Below, piece after piece: positions 43,854 to 53,465 of a DNA stretch of 64,000 nt (the stretch's first letter is position 1; each line of letters opens with the position of its first letter). Both the position numbers and the translations under genes were made by a program. This stretch comes from Prorocentrum cordatum (Eukaryota > Sar > Dinophyceae > Prorocentrales > Prorocentraceae), in the NCBI GenBank assembly GCA_963575745.1, contig CAUYUJ010020170.1:427187-491186 (forward strand), written 5' to 3'. A model generated the notes under the pieces. It did no database searches and was not told the origin of the DNA. It saw only the letters and a program-made list of their open reading frames with translations.

Positions 43854-45692
43854 CTACTTCTTTGGCTCGATGGGGTCCCAGGCGTGCTGCGTAAGGTAGT
43901 GGATGATCGTGGACCGCGGGCCGCGTATATGTCGTACTCGTACATATGGGGGCATGCTCCTGAAATTGGCGACCACGCCCTTCCAAGTAGCCTGGATGGT
44001 GCGCTGGAGTGGGCCTCCTTGAATCCACGTAGTCAGCCGTGCTCGTAGTGCATCTTGTGGTAGTTTCCGCAATGGGTTGCGAGCTCGTAGGTCGAGTAGT
44101 GTCGCGAGGCATCGGCCTGGTAGACGTGGGCCCACTGCGTCGCCGACGCGTCTGCGGTAGATGGTCATGGTTGTGCCGAACGCTCCGTAAACTTGGTGGC
44201 CGTAGGTGACGGCAGGTATGCCAACTTGCATGGCCAGCTTGGAGGAGATGCGATACCGTCGCGTGGCTCGAGCGAAGCGTGGGATCTTATGGTGCATGTT
44301 GTCGTGCCTGCGTCGTCGTTGAGTGGCGATGCGTCTCGTATGTCGTACTCCGCACCCAAGGTCGACGCCAAGGTAGCAGGCCTGCGCGTTGGCCTGAATG
44401 GGGAAGCCTTTCTTCTTCGTGGCCGAGGCGATGTACTTGGCGTCCTGGCGGGGAGTGCAGACGATGACGCTCTTCTCGGCGACGTTGAGGCCTTGATCCT
44501 GGGGCGCGATGCAGGTGTCGGTGAGGCATGGTACCATACGTAGGCGAAGTGCTCGTCGGCTTGCCTGCATGCGCTGCGACAGGTCGTCGACCCAGATGCG
44601 GTGGCGTAGGTCGGGGTAGTGGTTAGTGACGCGCTGATGTGCTTTATACGTCATGATCTTGGCGAAACGTGTACCTGACCTGAGTCCTGGCACCACTGAA
44701 CACGCGGGTTGTAGTGCTTCCGCGCAGGCGCCGCTCTGCATGAGGGTGCGAGGGGCAGTGCACTGAAGTACTTCAAGTCCGAGCACCTCGGGTGGGACGT
44801 TTAGGTCGAGCGCCTCGTTGATGAGGGTGGCCCAGTGGATGGAGTCGTAGAGCTGCGCGATGTCCAACAGGCCGTGCGCCTGTGGGATGTGCATGTAGGT
44901 GGAGAGCTCTTCGTGTAGGCAGCGCTCGCATGCCTCGCGAAAGGCAGAGTTGCCCTTGGCGATGGCGTCCCAGTTGGCAAAATACTCGCGGTTCCAGCTC
45001 TGAGCGTGCTCCTCGCGCGCCATGGACCAGAGCCTAGCGACCATAGTCATGAGGCCGAGGACGCGGTCTCCGTTGTCCTTCTTGGCTCGCATGACGCCGA
45101 TGGTGTGCAGGAGCTGGTGAGGCCAAGCTTTAACACGTTCGGCAATGGTGACGATGTCGGCGAGTTCTTGGAGTGCAGCTGTTGGCAGTCGTTGGAAGCC
45201 ACTTGGTCGTAGTCGGTCTGCTCCGAGGGCCGCGTTGCCATTGAGACGAGAAGCTGCTCGTTGGATATCTGCTGCAGTGAGAGCTGGTAGTGGGCATTCG
45301 TCGATGCGGTCGGCGATGCGCTGGTAGGCGTCAGCGAGGCCGGTGTAGTCGACGGCGTGGGGGCCCACAACTTGGTCCAGCACGTGATCTCGTGGACGAT
45401 GAGGTCTTTGGGGTGCATGACGGTGTGGCCGCTGTGCTGTGTGACCTCTGCTGGTTGTGGTTGGGGTCGTAGGGATCTGTGCAGCGTTCCCAGCGCCTCG
45501 AGCGCCTGGGCCCTCTAGGCTAACCTGTTGGCTTTCGCCGCGTGTGCAACGATGCTGTTGACGTCTACCTCCTCTATCTGTATCTGCTGTGGGAACGTGA
45601 ACCACTGCTCTCAGGTGCGATCGTCCTTGGGGCCGAGGATGCTGGCGGCGGCAGCAGGATGTGAGGCGTTGCCGCGAGATGTTGGATGTCAC
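43854..45692 (-). CDS. Reverse transcriptase of LINE ORF2
   Basis: Open for 612 codons on the minus strand, the longest intact part of the LINE. LGADRLRPSGFQRLP and VMRAKKDNGDRVLGLMT correspond to RT blocks 0-2; LLDIAQLYDSIHW holds the first catalytic Asp (about 44860-44820); GLRSGTRFAK the template grip; RIWVDDLSQRM the second catalytic pair (about 44600-44565). Non-LTR RTs copy RNA from a nicked target. The first roughly 130 codons are low-complexity and probably in the wrong frame: the true coding joins from 45574-45700 in another frame. All RT catalytic residues remain. Confidence 0.8.
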   Translation of the reverse strand: MTSNISRQRLTSCCRRQHPRPQGRSHLRAVVHVPTADTDRGGRRQQHRCTRGESQQVSLEGPGARGAGNAAQIPTTPTTTSRGHTAQRPHRHAPQRPHRPRDHVLDQVVGPHAVDYTGLADAYQRIADRIDECPLPALTAADIQRAASRLNGNAALGADRLRPSGFQRLPTAALQELADIVTIAERVKAWPHQLLHTIGVMRAKKDNGDRVLGLMTMVARLWSMAREEHAQSWNREYFANWDAIAKGNSAFREACERCLHEELSTYMHIPQAHGLLDIAQLYDSIHWATLINEALDLNVPPEVLGLEVLQCTAPRTLMQSGACAEALQPACSVVPGLRSGTRFAKIMTYKAHQRVTNHYPDLRHRIWVDDLSQRMQASRRALRLRMVPCLTDTCIAPQDQGLNVAEKSVIVCTPRQDAKYIASATKKKGFPIQANAQACYLGVDLGCGVRHTRRIATQRRRRHDNMHHKIPRFARATRRYRISSKLAMQVGIPAVTYGHQVYGAFGTTMTIYRRRVGDAVGPRLPGRCLATLLDLRARNPLRKLPQDALRARLTTWIQGGPLQRTIQATWKGVVANFRSMPPYVRVRHIRGPRSTIIHYLTQHAWDPIEPKK

Positions 45693-47205
45693 GTATCAAC
45701 TGTCTGAGCTGAAGCGGCCCGTTGTCCCTGGCTCGATGTCTGTAAACATTCTGGAGTAATGTATGTACCCGTGTCCACCAATTACTTGAGAAATCAGCTA
45801 ACGGGGCGCTCCGTTTGCACTGGAGCTCGCGGACGACGGTCGTCTGATAGGCTGGGCCGACTGCGCGACTGGCTCCAGCAAAGGGTATCTGATGATGTGT
45901 GCGAATAGTGGCCTCAACGGTTGCAGCCCAGGAACCGTAGAGCTGCCCAAGCTGAAGGGTCAAATCAGGTTTGGGCCGGGAGGCTTTCGAAACACTAGCC
46001 ACAGGCAGGGCGCAGCTGGCCGGCAGGGCGCTGATTTGTTCCCTGTGGACACTCCAGAGCAGGCTGGGGATTTCAAAGTGCACGCTGCGAGAGCCTTCAC
46101 CCCCAGGCTGCAACGAACTGGATTTGGGAAGTGCGCTGGCTGCGGAAGAGGTGCTTTGAAAATTGTCTGGCATGGTCTCCTCGGGATCGGCGGGCGCGTC
46201 AGGGGGGTTCTCACGCTGGGCTGGTGAAAAGATGACCTCTGACTGTTCGATTGGAGCATCATCGCAAGCAGAGAGAGCAGCGCGCGGCCTGTCCTCGACT
46301 GTGGAGGGTTCTCTCGGAACGCGAAAGGCGGGCGGAGCAGGCGAGCGTGCGAGAGAGGTGCAATCGTTGGTCCACGAAGGCGGCTCGTGCTCAACATGGT
46401 TGGCAGACGCAACAACTGAATCAGGCTGAACTGACTGACGCGACGAAGGCTCTTTCGACTCCTCGCGGGCGTGGTTCAAGACGTCGCAAGGCGTGACTGG
46501 CCTGAAGCACGTCTCGTGCGCCCGCGGATCCCCCTCGTCGGAAGGTGGTTCAGGCTCGAGCTCATCGAGATCTAAATCCGATGACGAGCCAGCGCCTGCG
46601 CTGGTGGACTCGGCGTCGGCATCTCGGCTTTCGCTGGTCCCCAGGTTATTAAAAATGGCGTCAGCCAAAAACTGCTTCCGCTCCTCGGCTTTCACGAGGC
46701 GGGCGGCCCGCTGGGCCTTGACACAATTGGCTTTCGACCCAGCGGCGGCGGCCTCGCGAGGCCCGGTGACGTTTGGTAGACGCCTCGGGAGCTGCAAGAC
46801 TCTGGTGAGCAATTGCTCACCTGACTGAACTAGTTGAATTCGCAATCCTAGATGTGGCTTCCACGGCGCATCGTGGACGAGCGAGAGGCTGACCAGGTAA
46901 GGGCGGGCAGCTGTGCTGTGAACAAGGTAGTCCAGATGCGATGTCTTACGCCCGCCACCTGGATCACACGTGTATTCCACGGGGGCGCACATGATCTCTC
47001 CTTGGATCTGTGCGAGGAACCCCGTCTTCTCGAGGGCGTCTGGGCTGAGGTTCCAGTCTCCGATGACGAACCAGGGGGGCTGGAGAGCCCTGAGGGGCCC
47101 CCCCAACTTCCGAAAGCGGTTTAACTTCGGCCCCCTCATGCCGACGCTGCAGAAACCGTAGAATAGGATTGCGACTATGGAGTAGCCGCGGAGGTGGAGG
47201 ACCAC
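45574..47205 (-). pseudogene. LINE EEP endonuclease C-terminal half and middle region
   Basis: WFVIGDWNLSPDALE (about 47072-47028) matches the GDFN block of exonuclease-endonuclease-phosphatase domains, and TSHLDYLVHS plus PWKPHLGL (47000-46850) the HxDY and terminal His blocks. These endonucleases nick the target for LINE priming. The remainder (46850-45574) is an acidic Ser/Pro-rich linker, then LYGSWAATVEATI. The N-terminal half of the EEP fold lies upstream at 47240-47600 in other frames. Confidence 0.75.
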
Positions 47206-47239
47206 GGGGAGGAAACCGTCTAGGGAGGAGTGGGGACGA

Positions 47240-47600
47240 GCCCGAAGGTCTTTGGATTGGACCGTTGCTAAAAGTGGGTGGGCGCGCAGGTGCCCTCTAG
47301 GAAGAAACCGCTCACCACCTTCGTTGGCGCGCGAAGCTGCGGACTCAGATTCGGCAACAAGATTGGAATCAATTGCTCACCCTTCAGAATCAGCACGCGA
47401 CGTCGGTCGAGCGGTGTTGGCGAAGAGCTTGCCATTGATTGACCAGAGCCCCCTGCGCCACTGTTGTACACTGGCATCATTGGCATGTGTCTCGGTCAAT
47501 CCGATGTAGTCATCGCTGCTGGCGTGGATCCACTCGTGAACCTTGTCGCCAAAACAAGATACGTTGCTGAAGAAAAATGTACTCGTAGAGGTAGTGGTAT
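47240..47600 (-). pseudogene. LINE EEP endonuclease N-terminal half
   Basis: Minus strand, reading from 47580: FFFSNVSCFGDKVHEWI, then DDYIGLTETHA with the catalytic-type Glu, QWRRGLW, and NTARPTS, ending at a stop near 47380. LQLRAPTKVVSGFFL continues in another frame to 47268. It precedes the GDWN half and completes the EEP fold. Confidence 0.65.
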
Positions 47601-47723
47601 TGGCGTCACCTTCCCCCTGGGACGCTGGGGTCTGCGCCGCTCAGTCAATGCGAGGTGGCTCGCTTGGCAGTGGGAGCGTGGCCGTTGCCCTTGCCCATCT
47701 TCACAGTGGGCTGGTCTGCGGCA

Positions 47724-48839
47724 TCATCCTTGCTGGCCATGGCGGCGTGGGCAGCGAACTTGGCAGCCGAAAGACGGGGGGGCTTCGGCAGCGAGCGCGG
47801 CGGCGTCCTCCTCGGGCGTTGGTGCTGCTGCCGGCTGCGCATTGCCCGCCGCGGCGGTGCCTTCGGCTGCTGCAGCAGCGCCGCCGTTGGCCTGGGCGCC
47901 TGCCGTCTCCTGCGCGGCGGCCTTAGAGCCTGTGGTGGCGGGCGTGCTGGCCTGGCCGTCCTCCCCCTTGCGCTTCTTCTGGTAGCGCGCCTCTTGGGCC
48001 TGCTTGACGGCAGTGGCGCGCTTGATGAGCTCCTGCACCTGGGGGCCCTTGGTGGCGAACTGCTGCTGCAACTCCTCCAGCCCGCTCTTCACGTCGTTTA
48101 GCTCCTGCTGCTCGGAGTCGGTGAAGTCGAGCTCGGCGACCTGTTGAAACAAGTCGGGGTCCCAGGTGACCGCGAAAGGGGCCGCGGGCGAGGCCGCTGG
48201 GTCAGCGCTGGCATCCTGGCTGCTGCTGCCGACTCCCTGGGCGCGCGTCAGTGCCGCGGCTGCCCTGCGCTTAGCGGCCTCGGTCTTGGCGACCTCGACC
48301 GCCGCCTCGGCCTCCTTGGACTCCGTGGTGGCCAACGCCTTGCGGATCCTGACGACATTGGCCACGACCTGGTTGTGGTGGTTGACGGCGCTGCGCCAAG
48401 CGCCGTCGGCCTTCCTCATGGCCTCGACTTCGCTGACCTGTGGCTCGGGCTCCACCGCGCCGAATCGCTGGACCTGGGCGTTGAGGATGGCCTGCAACGT
48501 GGGGTCGCTGGTGGCCGCGAGCGCCTGCCGCAAGTGGGAGGCGAGGGCGGCGTGACTCTCCTTCGGGGCCGTCGCTGCAGGCGGGGCGGCGGCGGGGTCC
48601 TCCAGCTCGATGACCTCCTCGGGCCCGAAGCGCACCTGGCTGGGCGACCACGAACGAGCGCGGTGCAGCCTCATGGGCCTCTGGCAGCGAGGGCAGGTCG
48701 GGGCCTGCGGGTCGAGGCGGTCGTTGTACTCACAGGCATTGCAGCCGCGGCAGCGGCTCCAGAGGCGCGTGGCAGGGCGCCAAGTGGAGTTGCGAGCGTC
48801 CTGGCTGCTGCCGCGCGGCTGCGCACGGGCGCGTCCCAT
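47724..48839 (-). CDS. LINE ORF1 (zinc ribbon and coiled coil)
   Basis: 371 codons from ATG 48839. Near the N-terminus, CRGCNACEYNDRL followed by CPRCQRP is a zinc-ribbon-like four-Cys site. Long Ala/Glu/Gln-rich helices (for example KEAEAAVEVAKTEAAKRRAAAAL and SGLEELQQQFATKGPQVQELI regions) suggest coiled coils. The C-terminal third is Ala/Thr-rich and ends at 47724. ORF1 proteins of LINEs bind the element RNA. It lies 5' of ORF2 and has no internal stop. Confidence 0.75.
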   Translation of the reverse strand: MGRARAQPRGSSQDARNSTWRPATRLWSRCRGCNACEYNDRLDPQAPTCPRCQRPMRLHRARSWSPSQVRFGPEEVIELEDPAAAPPAATAPKESHAALASHLRQALAATSDPTLQAILNAQVQRFGAVEPEPQVSEVEAMRKADGAWRSAVNHHNQVVANVVRIRKALATTESKEAEAAVEVAKTEAAKRRAAAALTRAQGVGSSSQDASADPAASPAAPFAVTWDPDLFQQVAELDFTDSEQQELNDVKSGLEELQQQFATKGPQVQELIKRATAVKQAQEARYQKKRKGEDGQASTPATTGSKAAAQETAGAQANGGAAAAAEGTAAAGNAQPAAAPTPEEDAAALAAEAPPSFGCQVRCPRRHGQQG

Positions 48840-48956
48840 CTAGCCCCAGCTTTGGTCGACCGTAAAACCTGCGGCTGCGCGGGCGCACGGAAGTCCCTCA
48901 AGCACCTCGCGGAGGTATTGGGGCATCCTTGGAAAAGGGGGCCAGGGCCGAAGTGG

Positions 48957-48977
48957 CTTGAGGAGGGGGAGGAGGAG

Positions 48978-49018
<41 letters not shown>

Positions 49019-49560
49019 AGACAAGGAGGACGAGGAGGACGAGGAGGACGGGGGAGGGGGAGGAGGACGGGGGAGGGGGAGGGGGGGAGGAAGGGGAAGA
49101 GGAGGAGGAGGAGGAGGAGGAGGAGGACGAGAGGAGGAGGAGAGGAAGAGGAGGAGGAGGAGGAGGAGGAGCAGCAGAGATTGGGGAGGGGAGGGGGAGG
49201 GGGAGGAGGAGGGGGAGGAGGAACGGATACACGAGGCAGGAGTATGAAGAAAAGGATCGAGGAGGATCGAGCGAGGGTCGATGTTTCTAGGGAGGGAGGA
49301 GGATGAGGAGGAGGAGGATGATGTCTCGTAGGGGGAGGAGGATGTCTCGTAGGGGGAGGAGGAGGAGGAGGAGGAGGAGGAGGAGGAGGAGGAGGAGGAG
49401 GAAAAGGAGGAGGAAAAGGAGGGAGAGGAGGAGGAGAAGGAGGAGGAGGAGGAGAAAGAGGAGGAGGAGGAGAAGGAGGAGGAGGAGGAGGCATGATGCA
49501 CGCGGCATGAGGCATGATACATGACGCACGAGGCACGAGGCACGAGACACGAGGCAGGAA
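48957..49560 (+). repeat. GGA/GAC array at the LINE 5' flank
   Basis: Purine strand plus, interrupted at 49170-49320 by GGGGAGG and GATCGAGGATC sequence and a duplicated ATGTCTCGTAGGGGGAGGAG (49320, 49340). It ends in a GGCACGAG-type 7-bp minisatellite at 49500-49555. Confidence 0.9.
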
Positions 49561-50362
49561 GAGGAGGTAGGAGGAGGGAGATGGAAGCACGAAGGAGAGG
49601 GAGATCGAAACAGGAGGAGGACGAACTCCATCACGCGCGATCAAAGAAAACATGTATTCAAACACATGTAGATATGTATGTGTAGCCGACCGGCTCCCCT
49701 TTCCATCCTTGTCGTCCTTGCCTTCGTCCTGGCGCGCTTTCTCTTGCTCGTCCAGATCCTGTTCATCCCACTTCGGTGGCGCAATGTTCAGTGCATGTCT
49801 ATTCATACTCTGCTTTGCGTCTTAGACGCCTATACACTTAGGTCGGGGCTCGTGACCGTCAGTTTCTTCCTTTCTTTTCCTCGACTAATCGGAATTCTGG
49901 GAGGCTTCATTTAAAGATGCCTGGCGGGCTACCGTGGTCGATCGGCACAGTTTGCGCACTCCTGGGCCGCACAAGTGGTACTTGTGTTTTGAAAACGATT
50001 CGTCTGGAGCGGGGTCGTTCGTCCGCTACTGATCGGGAACTTCTGCGCCTGCCGTGGGTTTCTGTGGAAGTTCTTTGTTTTCAACCCCGCAGCAGCCCTT
50101 CGTCGCACAGACGGTAGCTAAACAGCATACCTGGCCAGACGCCATCCTGGGGCCCAGGACGGTGTGTGGACCCTGCCGTTCAGAGCCAGGAGGGTGTGCA
50201 GACCATCGCGGGGCACAGGGCAGCCCTGGCCAGAGATGGTGGCCACGGGCCACAATCCTCGGCTCGAGCCTTTCCGGGCTCCAGGCTTGGCGCGGCCCGA
50301 GCACGGGGCACGCGGAGCTTGGTTCCAACGCCATCCAGCTGCAAGGCCGTGCTGTCCGCAGG
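49561..50362. other. Unassigned DNA
   Basis: No gene is recognised on either strand. 49561-49620 is still purine-rich. Confidence 0.5.
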
Positions 50363-50928
50363 ATGGCCGTGCGAGAGGGCCTGCTCCTGGTCCTTGCGCT
50401 GCTTTCAGCCGCGGCCGTGGCCTCCGCAGGCAGCGGTGTGCTCAGGTCAGGAGGGCGGCCCATGACGTGAGGGCCTCGAGGGTGAGCCGAAGTTCCAGCG
50501 CGGATCCAGGAACTCCGCGCAGAGCTCCAACAGTATGTGTGTTTACGCGTGCAGTTGTTTCTTCCCACAGCCTCGTGTACGTGCGCGACGGGGTCGATGC
50601 ACGTGTAAAGGCGTGCGCCCGTGGAGCAATTGTATCACATTGCCTGATTCACGCTGGGTGGTTGGATTGTCAGGTGGCTGCGTTCTCCTCTTCTTCTTCT
50701 TCTTCTTCTTCTTCTTCTTCTTCAAACAAAAAAAAGTTGTTTCTTCCCACAGCCCCACATCCCCACGGGGCCATGGTATCTCGGCCCCACCGTCCCGCCA
50801 CCAAAGCTGGGGGGCAGGCCCCTCGAGCTCCGCGGGGAGCAGCTCCTGTCCCCATCCAGGGGGGGGGGGGGGGGAAATCGGCCAGTGGGGCCCAGGCCAC
50901 GCCCGTGGGGATAGAGATCGGTTCACAG
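50363..50928 (+). CDS. Possible short gene of a secreted protein, exons 1-3
   Basis: Exon 1 (50363-50445) encodes MAVREGLLLVLALLSAAAV ASAGSG, a good signal peptide, and ends CTCAG|GTCAGG. Exon 2 (50571-50673) follows a TTTCTTCCCACAG acceptor, joins in phase (AG+C) and reads LVYVRDGVDARVKAC...HAGWLDCQ before CAG|GTGGCT. Exon 3 (from 50753) follows a second TTTCTTCCCACAG and reads PHIPTGPWYLGPTVPPP; its frame is unsure because it crosses a run of 16 G, and as written a TAG follows. A CAG|GT lies at 50926-50930. The product is unknown. The case rests on signal peptide, splice sites and phase, without homology. Confidence 0.35.
50687..50723 (+). repeat. TTC microsatellite in predicted intron 2
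   Basis: CTTCTT repeats form part of the pyrimidine tract before the 50752 acceptor. Confidence 0.85.
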
Positions 50929-50946
50929 GTGCGCATCTAGGCCTCG

Positions 50947-51105
50947 CACATGGGGTCCGAGCAGATGGGGTCGAAGGATTGCGTCGCATCGCCGATGCAT
51001 CGGCGATGCGGCTTGATGTGGAGTACGATCTTCTCCACGTCGGCGTCGCCGATGCATCGGCGATGCAGCGGCATCCCTCAACCCCATCTGCGCGGAGCCC
51101 GTGTG
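50947..51105. repeat. Foldback (palindromic) element, copy 1
   Basis: A near-perfect palindrome of about 159 bp centred at 51028: left arm CACATGGGGTCCGAGCAGAT...GTGGAG, right arm CTCCAC...CCATCTGCGCGGAGCCC. Each arm contains GCATCGCCGATGCATCGGCG, itself a palindrome. The second copy is at 62546-62697. No coding capacity. It resembles MITE or introner elements with long terminal inverted repeats. Confidence 0.85.
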
Positions 51106-51770
51106 GGAGCCCTCTTGAGCGCCAGGGCTGTGAGAGTCTTCGCCGAGGAGGCCCTCGACGGCAGCAGCAGGAGGTCGCCCTCGCGGCCATGCCGCCGAGG
51201 ACGGGGGCGGACCCGCCGATCCTGGCGGTCTCCCTCGCGGTGGCAGCGGGGCAGCACGCCGTGGCGTCGATGGCTGGCACGCATTGCCGGATGGCACGAA
51301 GAGCCAGGGCAGCTCGGGCCCTCGGAGCTTCTCTCTCTCTCTCTCTTTGTCTCTTCCGTTCCTTTCCCGCTCCCCCGCTCCCTCGGGAGCTGAATGTGTT
51401 GCCCTCCTGCTGTTCTGAATGGACGGACTGTGTTCGGACAGGCTCCCTGACTGGCTGGCTGAACTGCTGCGCTCCTGATTCAACGGCGCCAGCTTCACCG
51501 TTCATCGCTGCCACCATCTTCGCTTCCTTGACGAAATTATTTTCGATTCGCGTATCCCCACCAGCCCATCTAGAAACAATGTCCAGACGAGTTGCATTGA
51601 TCGAGGAAGTATGTAGGAGCAAACAGTGGAACAAAGAGGGGGGCAGCTGCCAAACTGAAGCTCGGGATCAGCCTGAGCAGGGGTCCATCTTGGAGGACAC
51701 TGATCAAAGACGGAGGGGTCCACAATCAGGGTCGCCCCTTTGAGCCCAACAACTCGTATCCTGAGGTCCT
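51106..51770. other. Unassigned DNA
   Basis: Frame 0 on the plus strand is open to 51743 and may contain coding sequence (MSRRVALIEEV near 51580), but no domain is recognised and the minus strand is open too. A CT microsatellite is at 51329-51346. Confidence 0.35.
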
Positions 51771-52110
51771 ATAGGGGCGCTCTTGGGCGCGTTTGGTGTT
51801 GTTTTGGGGTCCCTTGGGCTACCTTGGAGCCATCCTGAGGCCCCAGAAGCCTATCGGAAGCGAAATAGCGGGAAAGCACAAAATCAATGGATTCGCTATT
51901 TGTTCTGGATAGATGTTGGCCTCTTACGGGCATCTTCGGGAGGCTCCGTGGCCATTCGGCGTCGTTTTGGAGCGGTTTTGGGACCTCTTGGGGGCATTCT
52001 GGACACAACCTGGAGACATCTCTGAGTGCGTCGTTCAATCTTGCAGATCATCCTGGACTTTCCGAGGCCCTCTTGGGGCTATCTTGGGCCCTCGCGGGGC
52101 GTCCCATCCA
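51771..52110 (+). repeat. TTGGGGCC-rich dispersed repeat, third copy
   Basis: GCTCTTGGGCGC and TTTTGGGGTCCCTTGGG words flank an AT-rich core (51850-51915) with CGGAAGCGAAATAGCGGGAAAG and CACAAAATC, parallel to the cores at 20826 and 23680. Confidence 0.7.
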
Positions 52111-52784
52111 GACCCAGGGGAGACAGCAGGGGGAGGAGTCAAGCTACCCACAAGCCTCACGCTGTCTCGCTCACTCCCACCCGCCCTCCTAACACATACA
52201 GTAACAACTCATAGGAAGAACGCACGGATGTTAGGGTACCCTTGCGTCCTTGCTTCTGCGGCCCGTTCTTCGCGGTTTTCACTGACCAGCCTTTCAGGGT
52301 GTTGGCAGTCCGCCGTCCAAACAGTGCCAATTCCGGCGTCCAAGGCCCCTGCGTCTTTACCGCCCGACCTTACTACGAGTTTCGACTGTACGCAGCACCC
52401 GCGAGCGGAGTGCACCAGGCGCGTGCTCCACGTGCGCCAAGTGTGCCGCGTGCTCCGGCGGCGCCAGCTGCGCGACGCGAGCAGCGTGTTCCAGGTGCGC
52501 CAGTGCACGTGACTGCACCTCGGTTGTCTTGGTACGCCCGTGCTGAAACGCAACACGTACCGGGTTCAAAACGTCCGTGTTAAAACGTTGCGAGTTGGTT
52601 CGGCACGTGTTGGCCCACGTTTTGGCGAAAGTATCGCGCAAAACCTACGCATTCAGTCTGCGTGTTGAGCTCCGCGTCGACGCGCTACGGTCTGCGCGTT
52701 GCGTAACGGGGCAGTTAAGGGCAGCACACATCAGGAAAGACGTCGAGCCTCTCACCCCCCACCACCGCCCTGGCCAAAAACCAT
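52111..52784. other. Unassigned DNA with GTGCGCCAAGTG words
   Basis: 52400-52510 holds a degenerate repeat of GTGCKCCRSGTG-like words. Otherwise nothing is recognised. Confidence 0.4.
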
Positions 52785-52906
52785 GCAAGATGGCCGCGGG
52801 GTGGCAATCATGGTGTACGCGATGTGCACCCTCGATCACATTGCACTTGTCCATGACGGGGATGGTGAGCTCGCGCAGATCGGGCAACATGCTGACCCCC
52901 AGCCGT
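52785..52906 (-). CDS. Possible minus-strand exon, product unknown
   Basis: On the minus strand a pyrimidine tract and TTGACAG (near 52912) precede an open frame reading SMLPDLRELTIPVMDKCNVI and HRVHHDCHPAAILHG, ending before GTTTTT near 52786. It is protein-like, bounded by plausible splice sites, and without homology that I can name. Chance is possible at this length. Confidence 0.25.
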
Positions 52907-53465
52907 CCCTGTCAACGACAAGTGAAAGTGACCGTGGGGGGGCTGCGCAAGTTCCAACCTTCTGCCGCAACGTGCAGCGTGTACAACGTCGCATTGTGTG
53001 TTGGCAGGGATGGCTGGGGGTGTTTCCATGGTTTTGGGCTCGGCGGCCAGTCGATTGGGGGAGATGGAGTGTATTCATGAGGTGCAGATGTATGTAGACC
53101 CCCATCCCTGAAGGGAAAGAAGGGGGGGGGGAATAGGAAGCGCGCGAAACTACCTCCGCTCTACTAAAGGGCGGATGGGATTTGGACGCGCGTCTTGCTA
53201 ATGCTAAGCAGCCACATTTGCGGGCCCTAGCTCGGCGCGCCCGGCCAGACTGCAGACGCGCTCGCGTCCGCCAGCACCGCAGGCAAACCAGGTGTCCACC
53301 CATGAGGTGCCTTCATTCTCTGGTAGGCGAAGGCCTACGCGCGTGCAGTTTCTTGCTCTCGCATGCGTGGTCTTATGGATTCCAACGCGCGTCTGGGTGT
53401 CAGCATTCATATGTGCGACGATTTAGAGGTTCCCCAATCAGGCTCTACCTAATGGGGGGGGCTCT
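52907..53465. other. Unassigned DNA
   Basis: Nothing recognised on either strand. Confidence 0.4.

Larger units (their letters stand above)
42577..48956 (-). mobile_element. LINE (non-LTR) retrotransposon, 5' and central part
   Basis: Minus strand, from a GGA-flanked 5' end to the copia-like insertion. Content in the transcribed direction: ORF1 (zinc ribbon and coiled coil), EEP endonuclease, middle region, RT, Cys/His finger, RNase H; the C-terminal finger lies at 31.3-31.7 kb. Total length without the insertion is about 6.8 kb. Frame changes near 47.38, 47.22, 45.65, 43.85 and 43.13 kb show decay. Both outer flanks are GGA arrays with the same polarity. Confidence 0.9.

Noticed and set aside
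43394-45472. Plus-strand open frames across the LINE
   Set aside because: They are complements of the minus-strand RT and linker and show no domain.
51106-51743. Coding sequence continuing from the possible secreted gene
   Set aside because: The frame is open, but so is the opposite strand, and it runs through the foldback element.
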